Source of the DNA: Acidobacteriota bacterium
Lineage (GTDB): Bacteria; Acidobacteriota; Blastocatellia; Pyrinomonadales; Pyrinomonadaceae
Length of the DNA: 64,000 nucleotides
Assembly: GCA_016718135.1 (NCBI GenBank)
Contig: JADKEF010000007.1
Coordinates: forward strand, 1-64,000
Reading direction: 5' to 3'
A program made the position numbers and the translations under genes. A model generated the notes under the pieces. It saw only the letters and a list, made by a program, of their open reading frames with translations, did no database searches and had not been told where the DNA came from. Numbering within the stretch: the stretch's first letter is position 1; every line of letters begins with the position of its first letter. Positions 10,201-19,000 of this stretch are shown here, one piece after another.

Positions 10201-12581
10201 GCAAATGTGCCTCCGCAGGTATTACTTGTGACCACAGGCGAATCCACTTCCAGACCGGCAGGGAAAGTATCCGTAATTGCCAATCCCGTTAAGTTCCCAG
10301 GATTGCCGGGCGGATTGGTTATAGCAATAGCCAATCTGGCAGTACCATTCAGCGTTGTGTTGTTCGAATTTCCCTGAAGCGGATTGACGAAGAATTTGCT
10401 GACGGTCGGCGGGGCGAAGATCGCCCATGCATAATTTGCTGGCGGGCCAGTGTTCCCAGCGGCGTCGATCGACCTGACCCTAAAGTCATGATTTCCAATA
10501 CTCAGATTAAGATAAGCTTCCGGGCTCGAGCACGGTGCAAAGGCCGCATTATCTAAACTGCACTCAAAACTAGACAGGCCGCTGAGAGTGTCGGCCCCGT
10601 TAAAAGTAAACGAAGCATTTCTATCGGCTGTAAAAGCCGGTGGGCCCGACAGGATGGATGCCGTAGGAAGTGTTTTGTCGAGTTTTACCAGAGCGCTCGA
10701 CTGCAGAGCGCTATTCGCCGCCGCGTCAGTACACGTCCCGCCGTTCGACACCGAAGTGCCTGCGAACGGCGTGTTCGCGGTCACTGACCCGTTAGTCAGG
10801 GTGTTGCTCAATACGCCTGATTGGACGGGACCGGTATCGGCACATGAAAAGTTAACCGTAACGTCAGAATTGTTCCAACCCGCGGCATTCGGTAGGGGCG
10901 AGATCGCAGATGTAATGACCGGGGCTGTTTTGTCGATCTTCACGAGGACAGTGCCTTGTGCGGCCGAATTACCGGCACTATCAACGCATGATCCGCTGCT
11001 CGAGACAGTGGAACCCGTAGTTTCGCCAACGACTGGTACGGGCGTCACGATCGAGTTCGTTGCCAAGCCAGAGGACGGAGCGGCATCGGAACAAGAAAAC
11101 CCAACGCTCACATCGGTAGAATTCCAACCTTGCGCCGTTGGGGGTGGACTTACGCTCCCAGCTATCGAGGGAGCGACCGAATCGACCTTAACTGTCAGAG
11201 TGGTGGGGCCGCCGACATTGTTGGCGAGGTCAATTGCCGTACAGCTAAGAGTGTTTGTGCCCTCAACATTGACATTGGCAGTGGTCGCCCCTGCGGATAC
11301 ATTAAGAAGCGGACTTCCATTCAACGTACACGTGATGTTTTTGACCAATCCTCCAGCCGGCAGATCGGTTGTGTTAACTCCTATGAGCGCCGGCTTTGTT
11401 TTGAACCATCCATTCGTACCGTCTGGTGTGGCGTTAAATGAGATCGTCGGAGGCGTAGAGTCAACTATGCATCTCACCGGCCAACTCATCGTCGGCTGAG
11501 TAGGGTCGTTCGTGGTCACGTTCAGAGTCGACGAGTATATTCCTTCGGTCGATGGCCCTGTGCACGCAACATAGAGAAAAGTAGTTGCTCCAAATCCGAT
11601 GATCTTCGGAAAGCTGTAGGGCTGTATCAATTCCGGCGGCGAAGTAGGGGTCTGAAGAAGCGTGAACGGAGCAGGATTTCCACCCGTGAAGCTCGCCCCC
11701 GTAATGACTAGCGAAGCGGTTCCTACACTTTGGATCGTGACCGTATCGGCGTTCGATTGGCCTGGGGCTACGATAATATCGCCAACCGGATTGGGCGGTA
11801 CCGGATTTGCCTGAGCCCGGGCTGAGCACGTAGGATCGTCTTCGACTCTCAGGGAGAGATTAGCGACAGTATCATTTGTCCAGGGCCCATTATTCTTGCT
11901 GAATTTGTTCGTAACGACCGGAGTTCCCGGTTGTTTCAACCATACAGCCCACTGATTCGAACTCATGACTGCCCAGTACCTCGTGCCGGCCGTCAAGACG
12001 GGATTACCGACTACAGCGGAACACCCCGGACTACCGCCCGTTGACACGGGAGATGAAAAACTAGTAGATCCGAGCGTGACACCGTTTGGCTGGCCATTGT
12101 TGTCGCCCTGAAACTCGATCGTTGCATCTCCAGCCCCCAAGCAACTGTTTCCGTTACTGACGCATTGGGTCCAAACACTGACGATCCTCGCTGTTCCACT
12201 CGCAGTGGGTACAAAAGGCATCGCCGCACGAAACATGCCATTTAACGCGGGATCGATACCCCCAGTGACCGGGCCGACGTTTGGAACGAAAGAGTTGCTC
12301 GGTATGTCGCCCACAAAAATATTATTGAAGAGCGTTGTCGCAACATATGGCTGGTTAGAGGCAAAGTTGCTCGGCGGCTCATAACCGTCGGTCGGAGTTT
12401 TCTCATTCGTATCCGAATCTGATATGAAGACAGCGTCATTTTGGCCTTGTTGAAAGATCGTGTCCTTTAGGCTACCTAAAACTGTATTGCCCTTCCAAGC
12501 GAACGAACCAACGGCTAAAAAGAGAAGAGCAATAGGGACAAACAACCGTACTCGACCTGACTTCAAGGAAAACATAATCAA
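4272..12581 (-). CDS. Giant multidomain secreted/surface protein (LamG, DUF11, cadherin-like repeats, cohesin- and dockerin-like modules)
   Basis: The protein is about 2769 aa with an N-terminal hydrophobic signal or anchor (about residues 10-28). Approximate order: Ig-like segments 375-720; two DUF11-type domains 723-980 (TDTFPAGL, TDNFPAGI motifs); LamG-like domain 985-1205; a third DUF11 1209-1333; cadherin-like VNDAPT repeats 1350-1890; Ig-like Big_3 type 1997-2097; carboxypeptidase-regulatory-like domain 2214-2307; cohesin-like domain 2309-2446; dockerin-like pair 2446-2521; second cohesin-like domain 2551-2679; a final carboxypeptidase-regulatory-like domain to the end. AGGAG lies 6 nt before a TTG at 12581 and 12 nt before an ATG at 12575, so either could start it. 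Adhesion or matrix function is inferred from architecture. No catalytic domain was recognised. Confidence 0.85.
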   Translation of the reverse strand: MIMFSLKSGRVRLFVPIALLFLAVGSFAWKGNTVLGSLKDTIFQQGQNDAVFISDSDTNEKTPTDGYEPPSNFASNQPYVATTLFNNIFVGDIPSNSFVPNVGPVTGGIDPALNGMFRAAMPFVPTASGTARIVSVWTQCVSNGNSCLGAGDATIEFQGDNNGQPNGVTLGSTSFSSPVSTGGSPGCSAVVGNPVLTAGTRYWAVMSSNQWAVWLKQPGTPVVTNKFSKNNGPWTNDTVANLSLRVEDDPTCSARAQANPVPPNPVGDIIVAPGQSNADTVTIQSVGTASLVITGASFTGGNPAPFTLLQTPTSPPELIQPYSFPKIIGFGATTFLYVACTGPSTEGIYSSTLNVTTNDPTQPTMSWPVRCIVDSTPPTISFNATPDGTNGWFKTKPALIGVNTTDLPAGGLVKNITCTLNGSPLLNVSAGATTANVNVEGTNTLSCTAIDLANNVGGPTTLTVKVDSVAPSIAGSVSPPPTAQGWNSTDVSVGFSCSDAAPSSGLATNSIVTPVPVVGETTGSTVSSSGSCVDSAGNSAAQGTVLVKIDKTAPVITSAISPLPNAAGWNNSDVTVNFSCADTGPVQSGVLSNTLTNGSVTANTPFAGTSVSNGGTCTDAAANSALQSSALVKLDKTLPTASILSGPPAFTADRNASFTFNGADTLSGLSSFECSLDNAAFAPCSSPEAYLNLSIGNHDFRVRSIDAAGNTGPPANYAWAIFAPPTVSKFFVNPLQGNSNNTTLNGTARLAIAITNPPGNPGNLTGLAITDTFPAGLEVDSPVVTSNTCGGTFAPTAGATSFTFSGGGPLTVANQCTIFVVVKATQAGAIVNTTGNVSSTEGGTGLTASGTLNVFAPPVIAKSFTPPFTTPGGDSTLTFTITNPAGNPGPLTGVSFTDNFPAGILVASTPALSVNNCGGTVTGATSGSNTVSLSGASVIVGTPCTISVDVTATTGGLNSVQVSSTNGGTGNTATATLSTCVAPPPNMRGWYTGDGTLRDIAGGYDASSGGTPATTYAAGKVGQAFDFNGTTQNVGRTDTTGMDTNASAFSFDAWIRREGNLNGTSHEGLITKMTTTSSNLDSFASFIYNNATPANTADDNFYIVINGASTFNTAPGTVPALNTWFHYAQTYDGTNIRVYVNGNQIGIFAFSGRSVSTGQLFIGGRGLVPSGIVQHPFNGQIDEVEVFNAVLSPASITSIFSADGGGKCKPFDLRIDKEDVNAPFDQGVAESYTIVVTNDGPATTSGTTTVTDTFPAGITPGAATGTNWSCNTIAQLVTCTSTDVVTAGNVFPTITVPLTVAQNAPASTSNTATVATSPTTGELDTSDNSDTEATAVTGFALTPSVTNGSTLEDTQTANGQLVITPNALDGSEVTHYKITNIANGTLFQNNGTTPIAAGSFITAAQGVAGLRFTPALNFFGNGSFDVTASTSASDAGLGGAPATATIVVTPVNDAPTLNDPADMNINEDAGLQTVNLLGITSGVINEAGQTLAVTATSDTPGLIPNPTIVYTSPNASATLTFTPVANVSGVAIVTVTVTDNGGTANGGVNTFSQTFTVTVAAVNDAPTLNDPSDMTILEDAALQTVNLSGITAGPNETQVLTVTATSDTPGLIPNPTVTYTSANTTGSLTFTPVANQSGSAIVTVTVTDNGGTANGGVNTFSQTFTVNVTAVNDAPTLNDPADVTILEDAAPQTVNLSGITAGPLESQTLVVTAISSNPGLVPNPTVTYTSANTTGSLAFTPVANQSGSAVITVTVTDNGGTANGGVNTFSQTFTVNVTPVNDAPTLNDPADATILEDAALQTVNLSGITAGPFETQVLTVTASSNNTGLIPNPTVTYTSANTTGTLIFTPVANANGSAIITVTVTDDGGIANGGVNTFSQTFTVNVTAVNDPPTFTAGPNVTRVVNQGPQTVNPWATGITNGPPDESGQTLTGFTVTGNSNPGLFAAAPAISTAGVLTFTSTTGATGTATVTLTLSDNGGTANGGSDTSAPQTFTITIDPGTTTTALASSLNPSPLGAPVTFTATVTPNAPSGGVPQGTVEFRDNNVAIGTGTLNGAGVATFTTSSLTSGPHPITAVYLGSSAFNGSTSPVVIQVVDLPPTAAGTAPTVVTGGGTAHTVTVTYTDDFAINVASLDSNDIRVTGPNAFNSAVTFTGVNINTNGTPRVATYTFNAPGGSWDIGDNGTYSIVMQANQVVDSANQPVATGPIGTFVLDIPPVTISGNIKQYVAGGPNTNLAGVVVTLTSNNVPVPGPATTNANGDYVITNVSHGANVVITPSGLGKVYDPLTRTFNNVTTNATANFIAYDPNAIPRTITVVDTYAVPGAANAVPIVMNSQGTETFVSFSLNYSINPLASDPTAACGAATAPGCTVTFNNATPGQIGVTITNPVAFAAGAAEIAVINFTTLANSLSNTPLTFGDAPVVRLVRDASDNHLPATYINGSIVFAQGREGDIANRNTGNGAFESADVVQMRRFVAGLDTPAGTHNEFQRADTAPASTKGDGTLNSTDLVQTRRYVAGLDTTQSAGGAGIASSGPIAPPVAERSIDTAAAEMIVGKASGSTESRVSVPVGMRSNGDEVAVNFVIRYDATRLGNAAVQLVNAADGATLTANTDEPGVIRVLVDSSGSFARSNAIETLVNISFDIASTAPTGDTPILIEETTISDALATSLAVKATNGLISIAGPNAVVVEIAGRVLAPNGSGLRNATVILTDPNGVTRTATTATFGYYRFEGLAQGKSYSVKVSSRRFRFTEQRITPYDNLSGVDFTGQD
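6909..8232 (-). repeat. Tandem 327-bp cadherin-like coding repeats
   Basis: The boundary word (c/t)gttgacc(g) recurs at about 6909, 7235, 7562, 7889 and 8222, with a period near 327 bp (109 codons). Each unit encodes a domain opening with VNDAPTLNDPAD and carrying TVTVTDNGGTANGG. Sequence identity between units is high, pointing to recent duplication or homogenisation within the giant gene. Confidence 0.85.
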
Positions 12582-13089
12582 AGGACGCTCCTACCAGAAA
12601 CTAAATCTGAAACCAAGATAAAAATGGGAATTGTCTAAACAGATGAACTCTTTGCAGAAAAGCAAGAGAAAGTACATTCACTCCTCTTGCCCACAATCAA
12701 TGAAGACGAGGGCTTCATAAAGTTGTCCACATACCCACAAAGCAGGTTAACCATTGTTTCAAAATAATTTTCTAAGACTAGCCATATTTCGCACTCCCGT
12801 CAATAGAAATCGTCTTTCAACCTTAAGTTTTCCTGCCTTATCCTAAGGAGTACGACCATGAAGCCCAGGCACATTGCGGCCCTCGAGACTTGATCAGAAA
12901 TTCGCTTGAGACCGAGATGTCGACTAAGGTGATGAGGTTTTCGATCGGATGGGCGATCATCTGGCCGACGGCAATTTGGGCGAGTTGGATGACTCTACAG
13001 GCAGCCTGCGGAGTGTCCATGATAACAAGAAGCATATCGTTCACCGGATGGCATGAGCTGATAATCGTCCAACAGGTCGAGAACATTGA
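12582..13089. other. Region upstream of the giant gene, no supported gene
   Basis: About 500 bp with A/T-rich stretches between 12600 and 12840, suitable for a promoter of the minus-strand giant gene. Short frames on both strands between 12838 and 13231 match nothing I recognise. The right part adjoins the M28 peptidase remnant and may be decayed sequence. Confidence 0.5.
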
Positions 13090-13658
13090 ATGCCGCGATG
13101 TTTTCACCCTTTCGCGGAACTTTTTGCTCGGCCATCGCGGATTGCTAAATCATCGCCGCGATCACAGTCGCGGCCTGTTTCATATCACAGGGCGGGATGC
13201 GGTCGTAATTGTCAAGGTTCGTGTGGTGTGAACGCGGACCGAAAGAAAGATCGAAGTTCCGCGAATCCTGAATAAATCCAAATCCGGGCAATCCGACCCG
13301 ATAAAATGAAACGTGATCAGTTGATCCGCGGCTGACGAGCGTCAGAGTTTTGGCTCCCATCTCATTGAATGGTTTCATCCACTCCTCAAAGACCGGTTTA
13401 GCACAATCGCTGCCCATTAGATAAAGCCCGCGAATACGTCCAGCTGTTATACAGATTGAAATAGACCGAGAGTTTGTCATGATCAGCCGCCTTGATCAGG
13501 GTCGGTTTCGGTACGTCTTTCGTTGGGTAGGGCATTGTGCCGAAATGTTTGTTTACATGAGCTTTTGAGCCGTGCGGCCCTTGTTCTTCACCGCTCCATA
13601 GTGCGGCCCGGATCGTTCGCCGTGGTTTGAGTCCGGCGGATCCTATTTGCTTGTCCAA
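13090..13658 (-). pseudogene. M28-family aminopeptidase remnant (3' part only, frameshift and nonsense)
   Basis: Two minus-strand frames together read as the C-terminal half of an M28 zinc aminopeptidase. The first (from 13658) contains TIRAALWSGEEQGPHGS, including the family's metal-ligand Glu-Glu region. The second (to about 13145) contains GRIRGLYLMGSD, GSTDHVSFYRVGLPGFGFIQD and HHTNLDNYDRIPP. The frame changes near 13440, at the NLYN/GRIRG junction. A TAG stands where the family usually has an aromatic residue, followed in frame by QSAMAEQKVPRK, which resembles the usual M28 tail. The N-terminal half is absent, because the remnant abuts the stop codon of the M1 peptidase gene. It is non-functional as it stands; some indels could be sequence errors, but the missing half is not. 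Confidence 0.75.
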
Positions 13659-15664
13659 ACATTATCCTTTGCGTCCGAATCGGGAAATCTCCCGTAAGGA
13701 TCCAGAGTTATCTTTCTGATCTTGCGTTTTCCAAAATCAAGCACGGCCTGAAAAGCACGGTCGCCATTGAACCAGACATCTTCATTCCATTTTACGATCG
13801 CCGTTTTATCATCAGTCATTTGCGCATTCGGCATCGCCTTGATCTTTTCAGTACCGTCAGAGAATTCGACCTTGAGCACCACAGGCGAAGGCATTTCGCC
13901 TGCTTGATGGATCGTAACTCTCGCCTTATCTCCTTTCCAAACAACTTCCTTGACCGAGCCGTCAACTCTCTCTGTGGTGAATAGCCAGTAATACCAGAAC
14001 CAATTCAGGTCACGGCCAAGCTCTTTGTTCATGAAGAAAGTGAAATCCCAGGGTGACGGATGTTTGAACGCCCATGTTTCCACATATTTCTTCAGGGCAG
14101 CATTCATCGCTGCGTCGCCGACTATTCCCCCTAGCATAGAAAACATCGGTGATGTCTTATTATAGGTTTGATAACCATAGAAGGTTCCTGCATAGTTGGC
14201 ATTCCACATCAACGCCGGTTCGTCCTCGTTCCCGCTGACCCTGCCATAGTTCTGACCTAATCGATCAAGGTCAAAAGGTCTGCCGCGGGTATCGGCATTC
14301 GAGAGAATGTTTGAATATTGATTAAACCCTTCGTCCATCCAGCCGTAACGGGTTTCGTTTGTTCCCACCATCATCGGAAGCCATTGATGAAATGTCTCGT
14401 GATCTGCGGCTCCCTGATTGGAGTTGATAACCATCGGATATTCCATTCCGGCACTTGGGCCATCCTGCAGGGTCAATTGCGGAAAGGCGTACGGGATCAA
14501 AAGCTTAGAATAAAACTCCAGAGCATGGCGGGAATTTTTACCCGCGTTTACAAAGAAACGTGCCCTTTCGGGAAGATAAAACATGTGAACAGGAACATAA
14601 CCCTTGGTCGGGATATTTGCTCTCGTCGTTCGCCATACGAATTCATTGGAGGTAGCCCACGCAAAATCGTTGACTTTATCTGCCACGAAATGCCAGACAT
14701 TCTTTTCCCTTGGTAATAGTGCTTTGCCGACGCCGCGTTCGTCTTTCTTGACGATCATTACTTCTTCGTCGGTCTTTAAGGCAGACGCAAGGCGTTCACG
14801 AACGAAAGGAGCAACTGCCTCATTGGCGTTTTGCAGCACGCCCGTTCCGCTGACGATCCATCCGGCGGGAACTTCGATCTTGACATCGAACTTTCCGTAA
14901 TTGTTGTAAAATTCCGACGGTCCGAGGTAAACATTTGTGTCCCAACCCCGCTGATCATCGTATTTTGCCAGACGCGGAAACCATTGAGTCGGCTGGAAAA
15001 GTTTGGCGTCCCAGCGCTGTGTCATCCGATGTCCCTGGCCGTCTGCTCCGCCTGGCAGTTTTGTGTTCCAGTCAATTTCAAGGGTCGCTAGAGTGCGCGG
15101 CTCGATCGGTGTTGCGAGCATTAGCGTTGCTACAGTTTGATCTAAACCAACAGCATAGGATCTTTCGATCTTCGACTGCCCCGACTGGCGCTGTGGTACC
15201 GGTGATTTCAGATCGACCTCGACTCCATTGACTTTGATCCGGGTAAGGACCATTCCGTCAGTAGTTTCGGCAGGCACGGAAAAACCTCGCGGCACTCGCG
15301 GACGAAAAATATTGTGGTCAAGCCGCAAAACGATTCGGTCAAGTGTATCCGGGCTATTGTTATGGATGGTGATGGTCTCGCTTCCGGTGATGGTCTGCGT
15401 GGCAGGGTTCAGGCTTGCACTGATCGAAAAATCGGTTTCCAATTGCCAATAGTTCGCCCCCGGACGACCGGAAGTATTTCTTGTTCCAGCCTGATACGCC
15501 CTCCGAATTGAATTTGTCAGCGGAATATTCCGTCGTATGGCCCGCTTTGCTGATGCCCCCGAATCCTGAAGAATCGTAGGATTCAGAGGGGCTTCGGTCG
15601 TCTGTACCTGTCCGAAACTACTGCAGCTTAAGAACACGAGCCCGAGAATGATCCTTAATTTCAT
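13643..15664 (-). CDS. M1-family zinc metallopeptidase, secreted
   Basis: The protein is about 673 aa with a signal peptide (MKLRIILGLVFLSCSSFGQ). It carries the M1 (gluzincin) signature HETFH, then 18 residues, then the zinc-ligand Glu in GWMDEGFNQYS. Upstream is a GAMEN-like segment, SAGMEYPM. It should cleave N-terminal residues from peptides outside the cytoplasm. The ATG at 15664 was chosen over the longer frame from 15736 because AGGA lies 7-8 nt before it and the signal peptide begins there. Its stop is followed directly by the M28 remnant, so the two may once have been neighbouring peptidase genes. Confidence 0.88.
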   Translation of the reverse strand: MKLRIILGLVFLSCSSFGQVQTTEAPLNPTILQDSGASAKRAIRRNIPLTNSIRRAYQAGTRNTSGRPGANYWQLETDFSISASLNPATQTITGSETITIHNNSPDTLDRIVLRLDHNIFRPRVPRGFSVPAETTDGMVLTRIKVNGVEVDLKSPVPQRQSGQSKIERSYAVGLDQTVATLMLATPIEPRTLATLEIDWNTKLPGGADGQGHRMTQRWDAKLFQPTQWFPRLAKYDDQRGWDTNVYLGPSEFYNNYGKFDVKIEVPAGWIVSGTGVLQNANEAVAPFVRERLASALKTDEEVMIVKKDERGVGKALLPREKNVWHFVADKVNDFAWATSNEFVWRTTRANIPTKGYVPVHMFYLPERARFFVNAGKNSRHALEFYSKLLIPYAFPQLTLQDGPSAGMEYPMVINSNQGAADHETFHQWLPMMVGTNETRYGWMDEGFNQYSNILSNADTRGRPFDLDRLGQNYGRVSGNEDEPALMWNANYAGTFYGYQTYNKTSPMFSMLGGIVGDAAMNAALKKYVETWAFKHPSPWDFTFFMNKELGRDLNWFWYYWLFTTERVDGSVKEVVWKGDKARVTIHQAGEMPSPVVLKVEFSDGTEKIKAMPNAQMTDDKTAIVKWNEDVWFNGDRAFQAVLDFGKRKIRKITLDPYGRFPDSDAKDNVWTSK

Positions 15665-15956
15665 AATTTTCCTGTGCGAAAACCTATTCGGTAACGAATG
15701 GCGTTTCGTAATTGTAATCTGCTTGTCATCGACCATTTTGGAATAATACTACAACATAGAGATCTTGAACGGCGATGAGACCGTCTCGTTCGTTCCGCCA
15801 CCGCCACCGGCGTACCTGCGAACGGGGAGGTTTTCGGCTTTCGAGCCATAGTAGGTGCCATTAGTTTCCGTTCCTTGCTTTTTGCCCGCTATACCGGCAA
15901 AGCAGGCGGCATAAAAACGGCTCGTCTTAAGCTGATTTCCATAAGTAACTTCGGCG

Positions 15957-15990
15957 CAACAAAAAAGGCGGCCTTTGTGGGGCCGCCTTT
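15957..15990 (-). terminator. Rho-independent terminator of the 16015-21117 gene
   Basis: The inverted repeat aaaggcggcc / ggccgccttt has a short loop and, read on the minus strand, ends in a run of six T. It sits about 25 bp after the stop codon of the giant minus-strand gene. Confidence 0.85.
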
Positions 15991-16014
15991 GAGTGGCTAG
16001 TTGAGAGATGACCA

Positions 16015-19000
16015 TTACCTTTGGAAGCGTCCTCGGGTGATGGTGCGTGGTTGTTGGGTTTCGCCTCTCTCGCGTGGGCGGAGGGTGACTATGGTGTTGT
16101 CGAGCCACTCTTCGATCATGTTGACAGTTGGGTCCACGGTCGGGCGGCGGACTCGGGTCAGGAAGTTATCCTTCTCTGTGTCAGCAGGGATCGATCCGGC
16201 GATCGAGATCGTGCCGTTTGTCGCTCTCGAACGCGTCTGGTTTGCACCTGCGTCTGAGAAGACAAGGTCTTCGATCTCTAGGCTGGTCTCACCCGACGGG
16301 GCTCTCTCGAGTACGTCGAAGCTGATGTCGACAAGCCTTGCATCCTTCGTCTGGCCGAATGCATTGGTCGAATCGATCAGGATGCGGAGGTAACCCGGCT
16401 CGGCCTTGCCGAAGGTCAGTACTGCTCCTTCAGGTGCACCGTCTGCGAGTGTTACGTCAGGGTTTGTGAGACGGGTCTCGTCGTAGCGGATGGTAAAGCT
16501 TGCTGCTACTTCGTTACCATTTGCTCTCATGCTCACCGGAACGCTGATGCGTGTGCCGTTCGTGGCCTGTGCATCACCGATAGCGATCTCGGTCGTTCCT
16601 TCTGCTCTCTCAGGTGCAGGCGGTGCCATCGGTGCAGGGGCTGCTGCTCCTGCTCCGCCGGCTGACTGCCCTGCATCGAGTCCTGCCACATAGCGTCTCG
16701 CCTGTACGAGATCCGTCGCGTTGAGCGTTCCGTCACCCTTGCTTGCCGCAGGTGCCGTATCAGCTCTCTGGAACTCATTGTGAGTCGTCACAGGTATATC
16801 GAGCCCTGAGATAAAGCGTCGCATCTGGACAAGGTCAGCTGCTTCGTAGGCGCCGTTACCGGTATTTCTACCTGCAACGTCACCTTCGCGTCCCTGTGCA
16901 AAGACCACTCTCGCCGCTGTCAGGAATACCGCTGTCAGCGAGTTGGGTGTTCCGACCTCGGTTATCGAGAATGCGGTCGGAGTGTTCTGCGGAACAAAGT
17001 CAGTGCTCGGCAGAGTCGTCGTCACCGCCGTCTGGAAGTTGATCCTTGCGATCTCCTTTGGACCGGAGCCTTCAGGAGCATCGAGCGGTGTACCGGCTGG
17101 ACGCGAGAAGCCGCCCGGTGCAGCTGTCACCGTAAAGCCGACCCTTCCGAATACGCTTGTGTTATTGGTCACCGTACAACCAGGTGCATCCGCACCGCAG
17201 ACCACGACTGGCGGCTGCGAGAACGGATTGATGTCGTACGTAAAGCTGAACGCCACACTTGCCTCGTTATTGAGGCTGTTCATGATGATCGGCATCGATC
17301 CGGCGGCTCCCGGTGCCACATACTGCGTCGGGAAGCGGATCGTTCTCGGGAAGCCACCGGCTGTAGCCCAGACCAGGAAGTCCGCTCCGGTGATATTGCC
17401 CGTCGGGGTAAAGAACCTCGAGAACGGCTCGCTGAAGTTCGTGTTCGGGTACAACTCGCACGGGCCTGTGAACTGGCCTGTGAAAGTGAATACTCCCGAT
17501 GCGTTTGCCGTCGCGGATGAGACCGCCGGCGAGGCACACAGCAGAGTCATCGGTTGGCCGGCCGCAAGTGCCAGTGTAATGCCGTCGCGTACCGTGCCCG
17601 AGATCGACATATTGACCACATGCGGTACTCCCGGGGGCAGGGTGCTTGCCGAGAAGAAGTTGGCATCTCCCGAATAGAACCCGGTCAGGGCCTTATTTCC
17701 TGCGGTTGTCGATACCATGTTGCAAACGCCTGCTCCGACCGGTGCCGTACAGGTGTCGATGCCGTCCGCGATCGTCACGGTGCCTGTCGGCGTTCCCGCT
17801 CCCGGAGCAGTCACACCCACCGTCCACGTAACCGCATAAGGCTGCCCAATGATCGATGGATCAGGAGTATCGCCCGTGATCGTAAGCGTAGGAAGTGCCT
17901 TATTTACCGTGTAGTTCAGCGTCCCCGCACTGCCATTAAAGCCAGCGTCGCCATTGTATAGGGCAACCACGTTCCTCAATCCAGCAGGCAGAGCAGGCAA
18001 ACCAGCCTGCGTACAAGTTGCGGTCAAACCAGCCGTCAGCGGCGTGTTAGTACAATAGATGTTGCCATCGATGTTGAAGCTAACCGTTCCCGTCGGTGTT
18101 CCGACCCCTGGAGCAACCACTGCCACTGTCGCCGTAAACGTCACCGACTGTCCGAAGACACTCGGGCTCGCCGGGGCGGCTGTTACAGTTGTCGTCGTAT
18201 TTGCTTTGCTGACAGTTACGACGGTTGTGTAGTCGGTGAAGCCTGTGTCGTCATCGATGACACGGCCGCGAACGGTGTAGCTTCCCGGAGCTATCTGAGC
18301 CGGGAACGCTGCCGATGTAGCAGCGACCGATCCGGCATAGGTACCGTCGCCGACATCAAATGTGCCGTTATTGTCGAGATCATACGAGTAGCGAAGACCC
18401 GCAAGATCTACCGCCGAAGGATCAGCCTGACCCGAGAACGAGACCGTTCCCGCCTGCCCGATCACATACGGCCCGCCGTTCGAGAACGTTGCCGTAGGTG
18501 CTACGTTGTTCACAGTGACAGTGGTGGTCCCTGGTACTGTACCAAGACAATTGGCGGTGCATTGAACGGTGGTTATACGGCAATTGCTCTGTGTCCCGCA
18601 ACCCGGAAGACTCCAGTGAGCGAATATCGTACCCCCGAAAGTGTTGACGAAAGTCAAAGGCATCGGGCCGTCTGCGATGACCGGTCCGGCAGGTGTACCA
18701 CTACGGATGGTGACCTCATCGCCCGCCACAGAGCTTGTGAAACGAAGTGTTTGACCCGCAACCGCGCCGTTTATGGTCGAATATTCACCTGCGAATGAAC
18801 AGGTCGTAATTGTCACTACGGTTCCGCTCGTATTGATCGTGGCCGTGCCAAAGGGACTTGGGAATACGCAGTTTGCCGATGGCTCTTCGGACCCTGTCCG
18901 TGAGAGGACCTTGCTGTCAAAAGCTGCCGGAATTGACGGACCAGGTGAAGACGTCCTCAAACGCTCGGCAAGAATGATCTGTTCCGCCTCAGACATCTCC

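Noticed and set aside
4471..11499. Many long plus-strand frames opposite the giant minus-strand gene
   Set aside because: They are antisense reading of repetitive Gly/Thr/Val-rich coding sequence and repeat with the same period; no starts or domains support them.
12838..13231. Frames of 89 and 113 aa on both strands in the M28 remnant region
   Set aside because: They mirror one another, match no family I know and have no ribosome binding sites.
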